Shown here piece by piece: positions 23,871 through 39,579 of a stretch of DNA of 64,000 bases (position 1 is the first letter of the stretch; the number at the start of each line of letters is the position of its first letter). The stretch covers positions 56,308,972 through 56,372,971 of the forward strand of contig NC_064437.1 in NCBI RefSeq assembly GCF_023343835.1, written 5' to 3'. The position numbers and the translations under genes were made by a program. Under the pieces are notes generated by a model, which was given only the letters and a program-made list of their open reading frames with translations, was not told the DNA's origin and ran no database searches. This stretch comes from Lagopus muta (lineage: Eukaryota; Chordata; Aves; Galliformes; Phasianidae).

Positions 23871-26800
23871 CAGCCTGTACCAGCAGAACAGCTGCAGTCT
23901 CTCCAGGGATGCTCACATTCAGGGACTTGCCCAAATCTGACTGGAACCGAGATCTCTTGGTAGATTTGGCTGCAGTTAGCCTGGGCTGGGCTCTCCAAGG
24001 GGTACTGAGCAGATTCAAGGGATGCTGTGTATCTGCTTGAACCCGATGGCTGTGCTGTCACTGCTGCAATCTGGAGAGAGACAACTCAAGCAGAGAGGCT
24101 GAGCTCAGCAGTGCTGTCCCTAAAAAGGCTCCTCAAGCGCTGAGAGCAGGTGGGCTCCCAGGCCCTTTGTGGCCAACAAGTACAAGGCTAGGAGCTATGC
24201 CCCCAGCTCTGTGGGGCAGGGGCGAGGCAATCCTCAGACACAGAGGAGGCTGGGGTGCGGAGCTGACTCCTAATGCTACCCCTCAGAAATGTCTCTGGCA
24301 GAGTAGGGGGAAGGAAATGGGGATTAATTATTTATTTGTTTGTTTATGTATTTGCACCCAAACCACTTCCTGCACTGCAGTTTTGATTCAGGCAGTGGGG
24401 AGCCCGGTTTCCGCAGTGGGATTTGGATGCAGGTTGTGCAGTGAGACAGCTGAAGCTATGAGCAAAAAGCATGCAGAAATAAAGGTTTCCTCCCAGTACC
24501 TTATATAATCAGAAAGGATGATGTCATTGGGAGCCACAGAGGAGAGCAGGCTGTGAAATTACAGCCCTCTGCAGCCGAGCAAAGCCAAGTGCAAGCAGGG
24601 GCAATGTGGAGCAAGGGCTAGGCTCCTCTGGGAGAGGCCAGGGGCTCAGGCTGGAGGAGAACTGAGGGGGCTATTGGAAGTAGATGCTTCACATACAGTC
24701 AGAAGCTGTCACACAGCACAAGGTGGAAAGGGGAGAGCAGTATGTGCCCAGCACACAGCCACAGAGCTGTTGTCTCAAAGGCTGATGCCCTCTCTCCCAT
24801 CAGCAGCCCCCCATGGCTCGCTGTGGGTCAGTTCCCTCTAGTTGAAGAACTAGAATTGAAGTTCTCCTGTCCTCCTTTCTCTTCCTGGGATCAGGGCGGT
24901 GAGAGGCAGCAGCCCTCTGTGCCCAGCCTGTGTTGTTTCTCTGTTACATAACAATATGGGCATTTAGGCTTGTTTTTCCAGATATTGGCAGATGCATCAA
25001 ATATTGGCATAACCCAGAGGTTTACATGGAAAGCCGGCAGGCTCTGTCTGGAGCCTGCACAATGCTGGCATTTTCATTGCAGGCAAGAGCCTGCAGCGGT
25101 GTCAAAGCCATGTTGTAGGTAAGCATGTGGGAAAGGCATTCCTATTATAGCCTGACTCTGGGATTACGGCTACCCAGGTACAGCTACACGACTTGATAAG
25201 GAAGATTAATAGGCTTGTGATTGCTCTCACCCTGAAACAGGCTCTGCTAAGTTTGCTCTGATGCTTTTGAGCCTTGGAAAGCAACACGCTCACGTGATGG
25301 CTCAGTGTGAAGGCTCTGGAGCTCACTTTCCAGCCCCTGTTTGCAGGGTGCTGCCGCTTTCTCTGATGTGCTGTGGTCCTGGGCCAGAAACAAGACCAAT
25401 CCAGTTAGAGTTTCAGCATTTGTTCTCTTTAAATGGTTGGATTTTTGCACGCAGCTTTCAGATGCCTGACAAGGTTGATTTTGCCAAATGCACAAAATAA
25501 CCCTTTTGACACAGCAGGTCACAGTGCCATCCACCCAACTTTGTCTGGGCAATCCTGTCTGTGCTCATTCCTACTCAGCGCTGATTTCTGTTCCTAGAAC
25601 CACGGTTCCTGGTGCAGGGCCTTCCCCTTCCACCCAGTGTTTGGGCTCAGATTGTAAATGCACTGTGCGTTTCCCTCTGCATTTAGGAGTGCACCGTGAT
25701 AAACCTGAAACTGGTCAGGTGTTGATTTCCCAAACTTATTTCCTATTGGACCTATGAAATGGAGCTGGCCCTGCTCCTCAGTCCCTGCTCTGCCAGCAGG
25801 CAGTGCCTGGTGTCACTTGGGACAACAAGTGCCAGCAAACCAGCACTGCTCTTTCATTGCTGACCACATTGGGCAAAGCACCTGCAGTGGGCGCACGCAG
25901 CTCCTGTTGATCAGCCTGTATGTTGAAGATGAGCTTCTAGGTAGCTAAAAACCAAAAAGGTAAAGCTCATGTTAGCCATATGTGCTTAATATTAATAGAG
26001 TTAGTAGAGTTTGCCCTGGAGCAGTCTGCAGAAGGAAGAGATGAGATTGATGTGATTTTTTTTTTTCCTGTTGTTTGATTTATTTATTTATTTATTATTA
26101 TTGTGACGCTCTCACCCTCGTTGTTAATGTTTAATGAAAAACTCATGTTCTTCAAGGGCTTTGCTGGTCATACGCAGCCCTGTGGTTCCTCTTGAGACAG
26201 AATGCTGGACCCTTTGTAAAGAGATTTATAATAGAAATACTCAGGAGCTCCCAGCTACAGCACTGCTAGCAAACACTCCTCTGTGCTGACAGTTCATCAG
26301 CAAAACCCCTGACCCTTCCACCCTTAATCATCCTTGCTTGTCACTGACATAATTGCCTGATTACAGACTCTTCTCCCCCACCCCTTTCAAACTGGGAGAA
26401 ATAGTGAATTTGAAAAACAAATGGAAATGAACTGTCCATGCTCTTTATTTTTTTTTTCCCCTGTATTGAGTTGGATCAGACTAGGATTTGGTTTCTTTGT
26501 GTATGAGCAGGGGTTGGGATAGGCTTTCAGGACTCTTTTCCACTGGTGTTTCTTGCATGTGAATGGTGAAGCTGATGTCATTGTGTTATTGATTGAGATG
26601 ACAAGTTTAAACATAAATCATTAATGTCTGAGAAAGAAAAAGGGAGGGGGAGAAAAAGGCAACCCACGCTTGATAGTTTTCCATAAATCTACTGTCTGTT
26701 CCTGCATATGTGATACAGAGGAGGATCTGTAGGGTCGCCTTTCCTGTGCAGCCTGAGGATGATGTGCCTTGCCACTGCTGCCCAAACCATTTTTCCCACA

Positions 26801-27426
26801 TATCCCATTCTGCAGAAAATGGCTCAAACCATCAGCAGTGCTGTTGTGCTTGAGACTCTCTTTGGAGATGCGATACAAGGTCAGCAGGCTGCCCAGAGGA
26901 GGGGTTCAGGCTCTCTTGTTCCCTCTGACCTTGCACCTCAGCAGCCTTTCAGACTTGGGCCCAGTGCAGTGCTTGGGCCATTTAATTGCCAGCAGGGATT
27001 GTTTGGGTGTGTTAGGCTGACTAGTTTTGTTCTTTGCTCTTTCAAATTTTGTGTAAAGAAATGTTAGAAATGTTGCTTGGATTGGTTCACATGTCCCTGA
27101 ACTGACCCTGAACTGACAGTGCACAAGTGTGCAGTGGTAGCAGTCATTTGAAAGTGCTCTCACAAAGTTCTCAGCACAACAGCAAGCAGCCGAGGGAAAT
27201 GCAACCCCTAAGATATTAGTACAGATTGTGCCTTGTGTCTGCACAAAGTTCATCCACTGAATCAGATTATCAGTTCAGACAGCAAGAGAATAAACAGTGT
27301 TTGTCAGGGGTTAGCAATCGTGCAAGTATTGGTGAGCAGATGCTGTTTGCAGTGTAAATAGCTTAGTGGCAGTTCGTCCTGGCACCTGTGGGGAATCTTG
27401 TGATGCATGAAGGGAAGGAAATATGA

Positions 27427-30938
<3,512 letters not shown>

Positions 30939-31058
30939 AACCAAGTGAGATGACAGTGCAGGGTGAATGATTTCACTGGGGTGATCAAAGTGGGTCTTAG
31001 ATGCCGGTATCCTCTTTCAGAAATGACACATTGACAACTAGTCCTGGAGAGACCTGTA

Positions 31059-31064
31059 AATAAA
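31059..31064 (+). terminator. MXI1: Proximal poly(A) signal, MXI1
   Basis: AATAAA 121 bp after the MXI1 stop could give a very short 3' UTR isoform. There is no U/GU-rich element as strong as at the distal site. Confidence 0.4.
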
Positions 31065-32611
31065 ACCTTTTGGGTAAAGGAAGAAACTCACATATTCATT
31101 TGGTCACGTTACCAATTCCAATTCCTGCTGGCAAAAAGTTAGACCAAACTGTAGTCCCATCGAAGTCAGCGATAACCATTTGTTTCTGTGGGACCTGGAT
31201 ATAGACCTTAGTGACAAAACACTTTGTTTTGAATTTATTTGTTTGAAAGAGGATACTAGAGACTCATCCCTCTCTTTCTGTCATGAGATCTGGGAAATGT
31301 CAGAATTTTGTATGTTGCATTCAGGCTGAACAACTTAATTTAGGCCCTTCTGAAGAGCTTTTGTGGTCCTAAAAGGACCATGTCCTACAATTTATCACCA
31401 TCCAATGCTGTTGTATTGTACTAGGAAATTTTTGAGGACATAAGTAGCCTAGGGATAACAACATCAACAATAATATTAAGGTCTCATTCTGTGCCCAGAG
31501 AGAGGGGCAGCAAAGAGATGTTCAGGAAAGAATACCATTCAGCTCAGCTTTCTGTTGGACGTCATTTAAAAAGCAAGTACCTCTGATGCGTGGCTAAAGC
31601 AAGGGGTACAACTTGTAATCTACCAGCACTTCATGGGCTGTGTCATGCCTCAGGCTGTGACACCAACAGCAGATCTCCCGGTAGATGCGTGCCCATACGC
31701 CGGCACACAGCCAACTGAGGACAGAAAGAAACCAGCACACAGAAGAGGTGATATGCCAGAAAGTCATGCCCAGATACTGAGCCACTATGACCTTTTTATT
31801 TGATGAGATTTTTTGATAAACATTTGTAAATGTGTTGGGAGAGAAAACACCCCAAGTCTGATGCGTCTTTTTAGAGCTTGTCCATACAAAACCTTAGATG
31901 TCTTTTATATGAATTTATGCCACGAGAAGATCTCTGTTTTGATGAAGCACTTGACCCAATGAAATGCAAAGATGCTTTTTGCCGTGCACACAGTGGATGG
32001 AGGCTGTGCTAGCTGCAGAAGGCCAGATTTGGTGAGGGTTTCTTCAAATTTCTTTTTAGAATCATTCCCTTTGCTGACTTTTGAAGTTCCAGTCCAGTAG
32101 TTAACCTAGTTAAGCTCAGCACGTCTCTCACGTTAATGTAATGTTTTTGACTGCACGTCCTGTTCCCAAGGGCCTTGCCATCACACCTGTGCAGGTGCTG
32201 TTAAGAGCTGTTCTAGCAAATGTTTTCTAATTTTCTCAGAGACGAGCGTTCTAACCTGCACTTTGAGGGCTTTGCTTTTTTATTTTTTGTCTTTTTAATG
32301 GCCAGGATTATTTCATTTTCCAAGTTTTAAAAACCTTAATAGAGTTCTCACCTATGGCATTGTTTGAAACTTTGTATATCCTTAAGTAATTTAACTACCC
32401 CTCATTACTAAGAAAAGAAGAGGAAAAAAATGCTTTATAAAATTCATAACTTATTGCTGATTTGAATGGGTTGTTAATTTCAGTCCTTTAGACTTTATTT
32501 TATTGTTTTAGGTAGGGTTGGGCAAAAAGGTAAAATAAAAAAAAAATAAATAAAAACAACCATATTTAGCAGTGCAGTGGAATTGTGTTTAAATGTTAGC
32601 ATATGGTCCCC

Positions 32612-32639
32612 ATTAAAGTAGCACTTTAACGCCATTAAA
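32612..32639 (+). terminator. MXI1: Distal poly(A) signals, MXI1
   Basis: Two ATTAAA hexamers (32612 and 32634) are followed within 30 bp by GAGTTGTGTTCTTCC, a plausible GU/U-rich downstream element. This is my preferred end of the long MXI1 transcript. Confidence 0.5.
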
Positions 32640-33599
32640 CATTTCTGTATCTGAAATGAGTTGTGTTCTTCCATCTTGGTCATTCGTATCACTTTAGCTG
32701 ACACTTTGTTCTTCTTGTGCCCTTTGATCCCGTGATGAGAAGATCTGGAGTGGTTCTGCTGTCGAGTTGTGCATTACGATGAATTGCCTGTGTTTAACTA
32801 TCCTGGTGTTTTCCCTGCTCTTCTCAAAATGTGTCATCCCCTGTAAGAGGCACAGCACATACCTTTGAGTAGAGAAATAATCTTTCCATGGCTATAAGCT
32901 TCTGTTTGTTTGGTGTGCTTGTTTTTTCTTTTTAATTATTTTTAAGTTTTTAATTTATTATGTCTGGATCAGGTTGCTTGTTGTTAAATCTATCTTCACT
33001 TGTGTGTGTGTAATACAGTGGCTCAGTACATCTGTTCTTCCTTCTGGGAGGTGACCTGGAAGGAACAGGAGTCTGTCACAGACTGAATTGAGTGCTAGGT
33101 TAATTAATAGGGCCCAAGGGTTTTGGAAGAAGAATGTGCTGCTCAGATTTGTTTGGGGCCCATATAACCTCTGAATGACAGGAGTTTGGGGTAGTGATGA
33201 AGAAGAGGAATCTTCAGCTCTAGCAAGCCTGACTTCATTTATTCATTATTACTCTACTTGAAAGTGTTGATCACTGGCGGCCCTGGTGCTGCGCAGCTGA
33301 ATTCCAGTGGGAATTACTTATCTAACAGCCTTTTTCTTTAGCTGTCTCAGCACCTCTCCCTTCCTATTATTCTTGTTTGTTTTAAATGGCCACTGGGGAA
33401 AGAATCATCACACCTGAGAAATACTGAAGTTCAGGAGTTGCTCTGTTCTCTTAGTTGGTATAAAACTGTCATGCGTCTATGGTTGGATTAAATGTGATTG
33501 AAATGTTTGCTTCCATGCATCAGGGCCAGTATCTCCCACCTTTTATACCATTGTGGGCTTGGAGGAGTCTGGTATCAGCTGCAGATACTGGGGGAAAAT

Positions 33600-33745
33600 G
33601 TAGCAGAGAGACATGAGTTTATCATGACTTCACCAAGGGTAGATTGTGCCTGACCAATCTGATGGCCTCCTACAGTGGTGGGGTGGCATCTGTGGACAAC
33701 ATAAGGGCAACTGATGACATTTACCTGGACTTCTGTAAGGACAAG
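33600..33745 (+). mobile_element. CR1 LINE internal fragment
   Basis: The stretch contains GATTGTGCCTGACCAATCTG, then TGGCCTCCTACAGTGGTGGG and GACATTTACCTGGACTTCTG followed by TAAGG. This is the series of phrases found upstream of the CR1 3' end, at the end of the reverse-transcriptase ORF. Both flanks are lost. It is a relic with no intact coding capacity. Confidence 0.65.
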
Positions 33746-34803
33746 TTTGTCATCTTTTGAAAGCCGAGATGGTCCTTCGTACTGCTTAGCTTTAAGAGAA
33801 TCCATAGAGCAAGATTTATTGGCCCTAGATGTCTACCCACCAGATTGTTTTCACCCAGAGTAATGCCGTAATGTGGGCATGGAGTCGCATTTCCCTTTTA
33901 TATTTGCAAAATAGAGTGATATTCTTTTTATGGTTTTCTTCTTGTATGCTATTGTTTTGTGGCCTACTTTTATGTTTGGAGTGTAACAGAAGCCCTAAAT
34001 CTATTCCCTAGGTAATTTTACAAGAACACGGTGCCTCTTCCTATGAAACAGAATCAGATGTGCTTTCTTAGGCAGCACACCCACCCGTGCACACACTCAG
34101 CTCCTTCGTAAGCTTGTTCTGCCAAGTCTTCCCTCTGCAAATTACATCTCTGATGGGTCCTTTTGCTACGGACAAACCCATTAAAAAGACCATACAGCAT
34201 TTTCCTTCTTTTGACACAAGCATATTACAGTATGTCATCTTGTGTCTGCACACAAGGTGGAGATGACTATCTGGCTGCATTTGTCACGGTTATCCTGTGA
34301 TGAGTTGTCACTTGAAGGTCATTTTAATGTCCGTTCCATTAGAGGCATGTCACTGACGGAAGGTGGTCACAAATCTGTCTGTCTCAAGAAATCTGTGGGT
34401 CAACAGGAATCGGGCTGACTGCATGCATGGATCATTTTCCAGGTTTTGTCGTTGTCTTTTCATTCCGTTTGTTTACTTGTGTCTGTTACTGGGCTCTGAG
34501 CTCCAGCCTCTCCTTTTCTGCTCTTTGTTCTCTGCTCCCTGTTTGTAGCCCATGTTTTTGTGTTGCTCTGTTGAAACTGAAGAAATACTTGGCCTCACCA
34601 TTTTGTTCACTAATAGGAAGAGTCTTGTTTTCCCCAGCACTGTAAGCTATGATTGTTATATGTTTTCTGGCACCAGCTCTATGTCACTAGAAAGAGAAAT
34701 TCAGGTAACTTCCTGGAAGGTTGTGTTGTTTGTTTTGTTTTGTTTTGTTTTTACAGCAATTTATTCTGAATTTAGAGAGGGCACTGCTAATATTAACAAA
34801 GGA

Positions 34804-34820
34804 GGGGGGGGGGGGGGGGG
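34804..34820 (+). repeat. G homopolymer (17)
   Basis: Seventeen consecutive G in intergenic DNA. It is the longest G run in the window and a likely polymerase-slippage site. Confidence 0.92.
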
Positions 34821-37197
34821 AATCCATAAATAACAGAATAAAAACGGTAGTGTTTTTTTGTTTGTTTGTTTTCCTGGGGCTTTGTCCTGTGGACAGATTT
34901 CTCTGCTGAGTGATTAATTCTGTGCTCTGATAGTGACTGAAACTCCTCTGCATCTGAGATAAATCCTCTGAATTGTCCTGCAGACCCTCAGGGAAGAGGA
35001 GTGCATCTCTCTTCCTCTGTGTTCTTCAGTCTGCACAAGGTATCTAGAAAATGAATGCTGTTGAAAATACTGATGTGCTGTCAAACGTGCTTGAAATTGC
35101 CTGATAGATCTAAGTGATGGCTGGGAGGATGAACGTCAGGCAGAAGAGTGGTTGACTGCATACGCAATGTTTCCCTTTGGAGCTACACGACCTACAGAAA
35201 TGTTTAACTGATGATGATACCTTTGTGCTGAGCCTTGATTTTGCTGCTCATTTCCTTCTGAAAAGAGGAGTGATGTGTTTAATTATTAGGCAGAGGTAGG
35301 AATACAGAAGCAGTGGGTATTGGTGCTATGGTTGTGCTAAGTACTACTAAATATATGGTATTTACCATTTCTGTTGTGGTGGTGCTCTGTTTGACCAAAG
35401 CTGAGGAATTTTCTCCAAAGGGAGGATGCTGTTTTAGAGGTCTAGAGAGACTTGTGTTCCTTGGGGTACAGGAGAGGCATCTGAGAGCTGGATGGAAAGG
35501 TGATGCACGCATTGCCTGCAGCACTTGGCTGTGTGGGGCTGTAACAGATGTCCCTGCAGGCCAAAGGCGTGAAATGTTTTCAAGAAGAGCCTTTAATGTT
35601 AACCGTGCTGTTAAGGCTATGGGTAATATTTGATATTTTTAACATTGTCCTACCACACAGGAAAAAGTTGTTCCCTTTGGTTGTGGTACCCACATGAAGC
35701 CTAAGGATTGCCTTGGGAAGAAGCAGCTGCTCTCTGGGACATGGACAGAGGCTGGGGCTTTGCAGGTCACCTTTCTTACCCCTCCTTAGTGCCGTGCTTC
35801 TGTGTGTGTGATGGAAGGGCAAGGAGGAGGGCTGGCAGCTGGGCTCGACATGCAGGGTGCTGTTCTGTGAACGCTGCCCCACTGGGAAGGAGCTCACATG
35901 AACTTGCCTGTCGGGATCCTCTGCTGATAAGTCATGAGGCCCAATGTAAATCCAAAATCCATGCTGCTGCTTAAAGGGGCTCGATGCTGACTTCAGTGGG
36001 ACCAAGCAGGCAGCTGAACGTTTCCACACATCCACTTTTTCTTCCAAACATCCTGATTAACAGAGTGAGCTGGTGGGTTGAGCTGATGAATTTGGCCTTT
36101 AACGAGTCGTTTGACACCTAGTTGCCTCCGTGTCTTCATCCATAAAATGTGGATTATAGTCTGTTGCAAGCTGCAGTCTTGCAGGAAAGTTTCATTTTAA
36201 TATGACGTTTACTCAGAGGAATCAAAGCACTGCACAAAGTTTACATCAGACTTCAGCTGGTGGAGGGAGGGCAGTGGCTTCAGCGCATTTTTAGGGAGTG
36301 AAGAATGGTTCCAGCCAGCGCTTGTGAAGCCATGAGGTGTGTTTGCATGCTGGAGATGGGGTGTTAACAAAGCTAAGATATCAGGCAGAGAGGAATAATG
36401 AGTGAATGGCTCTGAGCACTGGTAATAGTGCTAATCCCACCTCCGGGGATGTTCCCAGGTTGGGATTTTTCAGCAGTAAGATTCTCTGGAGTGTTTCATC
36501 ATATGAATCTGACTGTTGTATGTATGGATCTGGAGGACACTGGCTTCCTATCTCCTTCCAGCTAGCCATCACATGCCTCCTCCATGAAGTGATAATGACA
36601 GGTGTAGGTTGGGAGAAGACAGATGTAGCATTCATCTGTTCATCTGCCGTGATTCTTGGTGGAAGAAACAGTAGTGAGCTGGATTGGCACTCTGTGTGTG
36701 TGCTGTCAGCTGTGGGCAATCTGCCCCCTCTGTGATGTCCACTGAGTTTGTGAACGTTGCAGCAGGGCTGCATTCCTGCAATGAATAATTACGATCTTGA
36801 GGAACACGCAGCAAAAATGCGTGTCATCAAATGAACATAAATCACTTTATGGTGGTTTTAAGTGTGGCTGCTGGTCAGAACTTGCACGTAATTCATTCCG
36901 TGACAGACTACCGGTGATCTAGTTTGTGCTTAAGTGTTGATAAGGTTTGGAAATGCTTTCAGTTTATCCGCTTTTCAGAGCAGTTTGCCTCAAAACAATG
37001 AATTGGTTTGGATCTCCTCTTAGAAAGTTTGGTAGAGAAATGCTCTCTGCTTTTCTGGAGTAGTGGTCGACTATACAGAACAGTATTGCCTTATGAATGT
37101 TCAATAGGTCTGTTAAGAACATAAGGCTTAAAGCCTACATCACTTGATTTCTCACTGAGAATTTCTCTCTGGGAAGCAGTATCATCTTTCAATCTAG

Positions 37198-38258
37198 GTG
37201 AGAGTGAGACATTTCCAGACATCTTCCATCAGCATTCATCATGGGAAAGCTTTGCACTTCTGTATGGACCAAAGAATCATAGCAAGGTGAGTTCAGCTCA
37301 GAAAAATCATTCCTTTACAACAGGAAATAGAGTGCTTTTGTGTAGCTGCCTTCACTGAAATGTCAGAACCTTTGAAGTCAAGAGAAGTTGTTTAATCGAT
37401 CAGGTCATATGTAGCTAGCTTGGCTCTATGGCATGGATGTTTACCATACCTATGATGCAAACATCTCTGTCTCTTTTGCAATGTGATTTAAATGAAGCTT
37501 TTTGAAGATGAGATAAAGATTGGACAAGCAGTGCAATGCAGAGCAGTACCACCTGCACAGCAGCGGTACTTTCCTTGGGCCTGACCCAAGAACACTTTCA
37601 GGAACCCCATTTTTAATTGCAAAAGACACACAGTAGTGGCTGTTTCACAAAGTGCTGCCAATATGCCAACTCAGGCTAGTAGAGGAAGTGTAGAAACTTA
37701 CCATCTTTTTGGCTTCTAAACTTGTCCCATGTTGAATTGTAATTGCTTAAGTTCAAACTCCTTCTTTGTATTTACAAACAGCTCGGAGGCCAAACAGCTC
37801 CAGAAATAAGTGAAACAACAGTCACAGTGGATTGCCATGACCATGAAACTTGCATTGGTCAGTATAAATCCTCTCTTACATCTTTATGTTGAACATATTA
37901 AGATGCTGGTAAAAATTATTAATTTAAGAAATGTTAACTGATACAATGGCAACATTCACAGCATTTAAAATCATTACTCTTAGGACTGTTCTGAATGGTG
38001 GCAGTAAGTTACGAGTCTCAGATTTGCACTGTCTTAATTTCCTCAGCAGATTACAGTCTGTACAAGACTGAAGCTGTACTGGATAAACTGTTTTTTGTAG
38101 CAAGAGATGGACATCCTCTAGTGCTAGTCTTGGACAGTAAAGAAACAAATATGTATGCTGACATACTTTTCCAAAATGCCTCTGCGCTTTTTACTCCTAT
38201 GCTTAATGCAAACTTTTCCTCCTTCATTTTGGTATCTTTGAAGTACTGTCTGTTATGA
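37198..38258 (+). other. Three splice-compatible open segments, possible unrecognised gene
   Basis: Segment A (37198-37286, acceptor TCTAG, donor GTGAGT) reads ESETFPDIFHQHSSWESF and on to a codon boundary. Segment B (37782-37857, acceptor ACAAACAG, donor GTCAGT) continues in phase with LGGQTAPEISETTVTVDC and leaves one base. Segment C (38047-38258, acceptor CCTCAG) accepts that base and runs 69 codons, including ARDGHPLVLVLDSKE, to TGA. The phases fit at both junctions. I recognise no family, found no upstream exon or start codon, and segment A is also open in a second frame, so chance is quite possible. The first AATAAA I found downstream on this strand is at 39606-39611. Confidence 0.2.
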
Positions 38259-39579
38259 GGTGGTAGCACAGGGGTAGGTGCTTACTCTGCTTGCTGAGAG
38301 GCTGGGTGTCAGAAACCACTTCAGGTCACTTCAGCTTTTGTAGAGTAAGGAGGTTTTTTTTGGCATTGCTTGACGATTCCTGTTTTTGAAAGTCCTGCTG
38401 AGAAGTGACTCGATGCTGCAGAATGAGGAAACAGCCACGTAACCTAGTTTTACAAGGAACAGCTGTGGGCAAGATAGCAGTCTTAGGTTTTTGTTTTGGT
38501 GTTGTTTGTTTAAACAAGTGGTCTTAAAGCTACTCTCTCTGTTCCATAGCTCAGGCCACTCCAGCCACAGTGATAGAACTGCCACAAGCTGGTGTAGGCA
38601 AGGCATTTAGGGAAAAAAGCTTTTATCAAAGGTTTATTTAGCATTTCTTTCCAGTGCCCACCTGCAGCAAAGTTCACGAGGCAGCCAACAGCATAAAAGG
38701 TCACTAAGTTACTCAAAGAAAATGCTGTTTTTTTTCCTGTATCAAGTCACAACAACTCTATTTGAGTCTCCCTAGTTTTTTAAGAGAAGGGGTCAGCACA
38801 AAGCCCATGAAACCAGCTGGCTGTCACTTGGGCTGGGCTGTCAGAAGGGAGGCTCACATACCATTGTGTTCTGGTGATTTGTAAGTTCTTTACAGAACTA
38901 GCTAACAGTCCTATGATAGACCATCTATTATTATACTTAATATATTGAAAGATGAGCATGTCAGCATACATAGCATGTGGTCCATCTCTCTTTCTCCAAA
39001 GGTTTTTTGTTTTTTTTTTAAAAAAGAAAACTGATCAGATAGTTCCCACAAAGGCAAATGAGCCTTCCCTTAGAGTTCTATTTTAGTGCTTTTTTGTGTA
39101 ACCTTGAGGAGGTGCTCCTTTGCTGGTGAAAGCAGCACAGAACCTCTCTCACAGCCATCTGTAAAAGACAACAGGTGACTTTCCCCAAGGAGATGTAAAT
39201 GTTGCAGAACTATTACCAATGGCACAGCTGAGACACAGCCTTTAGGGTGCAGGTGCAGTACAAACCCTTTCTCCAAAAAGCAGTGGGCTCTTCCCTCAGA
39301 TTATTTTAGTTTAAATAAGAGAGTTTTTCTAGGCAGAAGAAAGTTTACACCTACCTCCAACCAGCAGCAAAGACGAGGAATTAGGATCTACTTGATTTTA
39401 CATTGCTAGTGACCTACTTTTGATTCACTTTTGAGTTTCATGTTCTCTGTACCCACTTTTTTTTCCATCTGTCCCGTGTAGCATCTGCAGATGCTACATT
39501 TACCTATAGCATGATTATTTATGTGCCCAGCCACACATATATTATGTTCATACTATATTGACTTATATTGACAAGTATA

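Larger units (their letters stand above)
30939..32660 (+). other. MXI1: MXI1 3' UTR (end estimated)
   Basis: Non-coding sequence follows the stop codon. Candidate poly(A) signals are AATAAA at 31059-31064 (a short UTR), overlapping AATAAA at 32534-32554, and ATTAAA at 32612-32617 and 32634-32639, the last followed by a GT-rich stretch. I place the main end near 32.66 kb, giving a UTR of about 1.7 kb. The exact end is an inference, and two or three alternative sites are likely. Confidence 0.6.
32661..39579. other. Convergent intergenic region between MXI1 and SMNDC1
   Basis: About 6.9 kb lies between the inferred 3' ends of two tail-to-tail genes. Contents seen are a CR1 internal fragment at about 33600-33745, G17 at 34804-34820, a TTTTG-type repeat at 34727-34751, and three splice-compatible open segments at 37198-38258 (listed separately). 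No known gene lies here in the human counterpart. The rest shows no recognisable feature. Confidence 0.7.

Noticed and set aside
26880..26940. GCAGGCTGCCCAGAGGAG phrase resembling CR1
   Set aside because: The flanking sequence does not continue as CR1 on either side, so the short match is probably coincidental.
35580..36047. 155-codon minus-strand ORF between MXI1 and SMNDC1
   Set aside because: Composition is irregular, no motif is recognisable, and no promoter or CpG island is nearby. Treated as chance.
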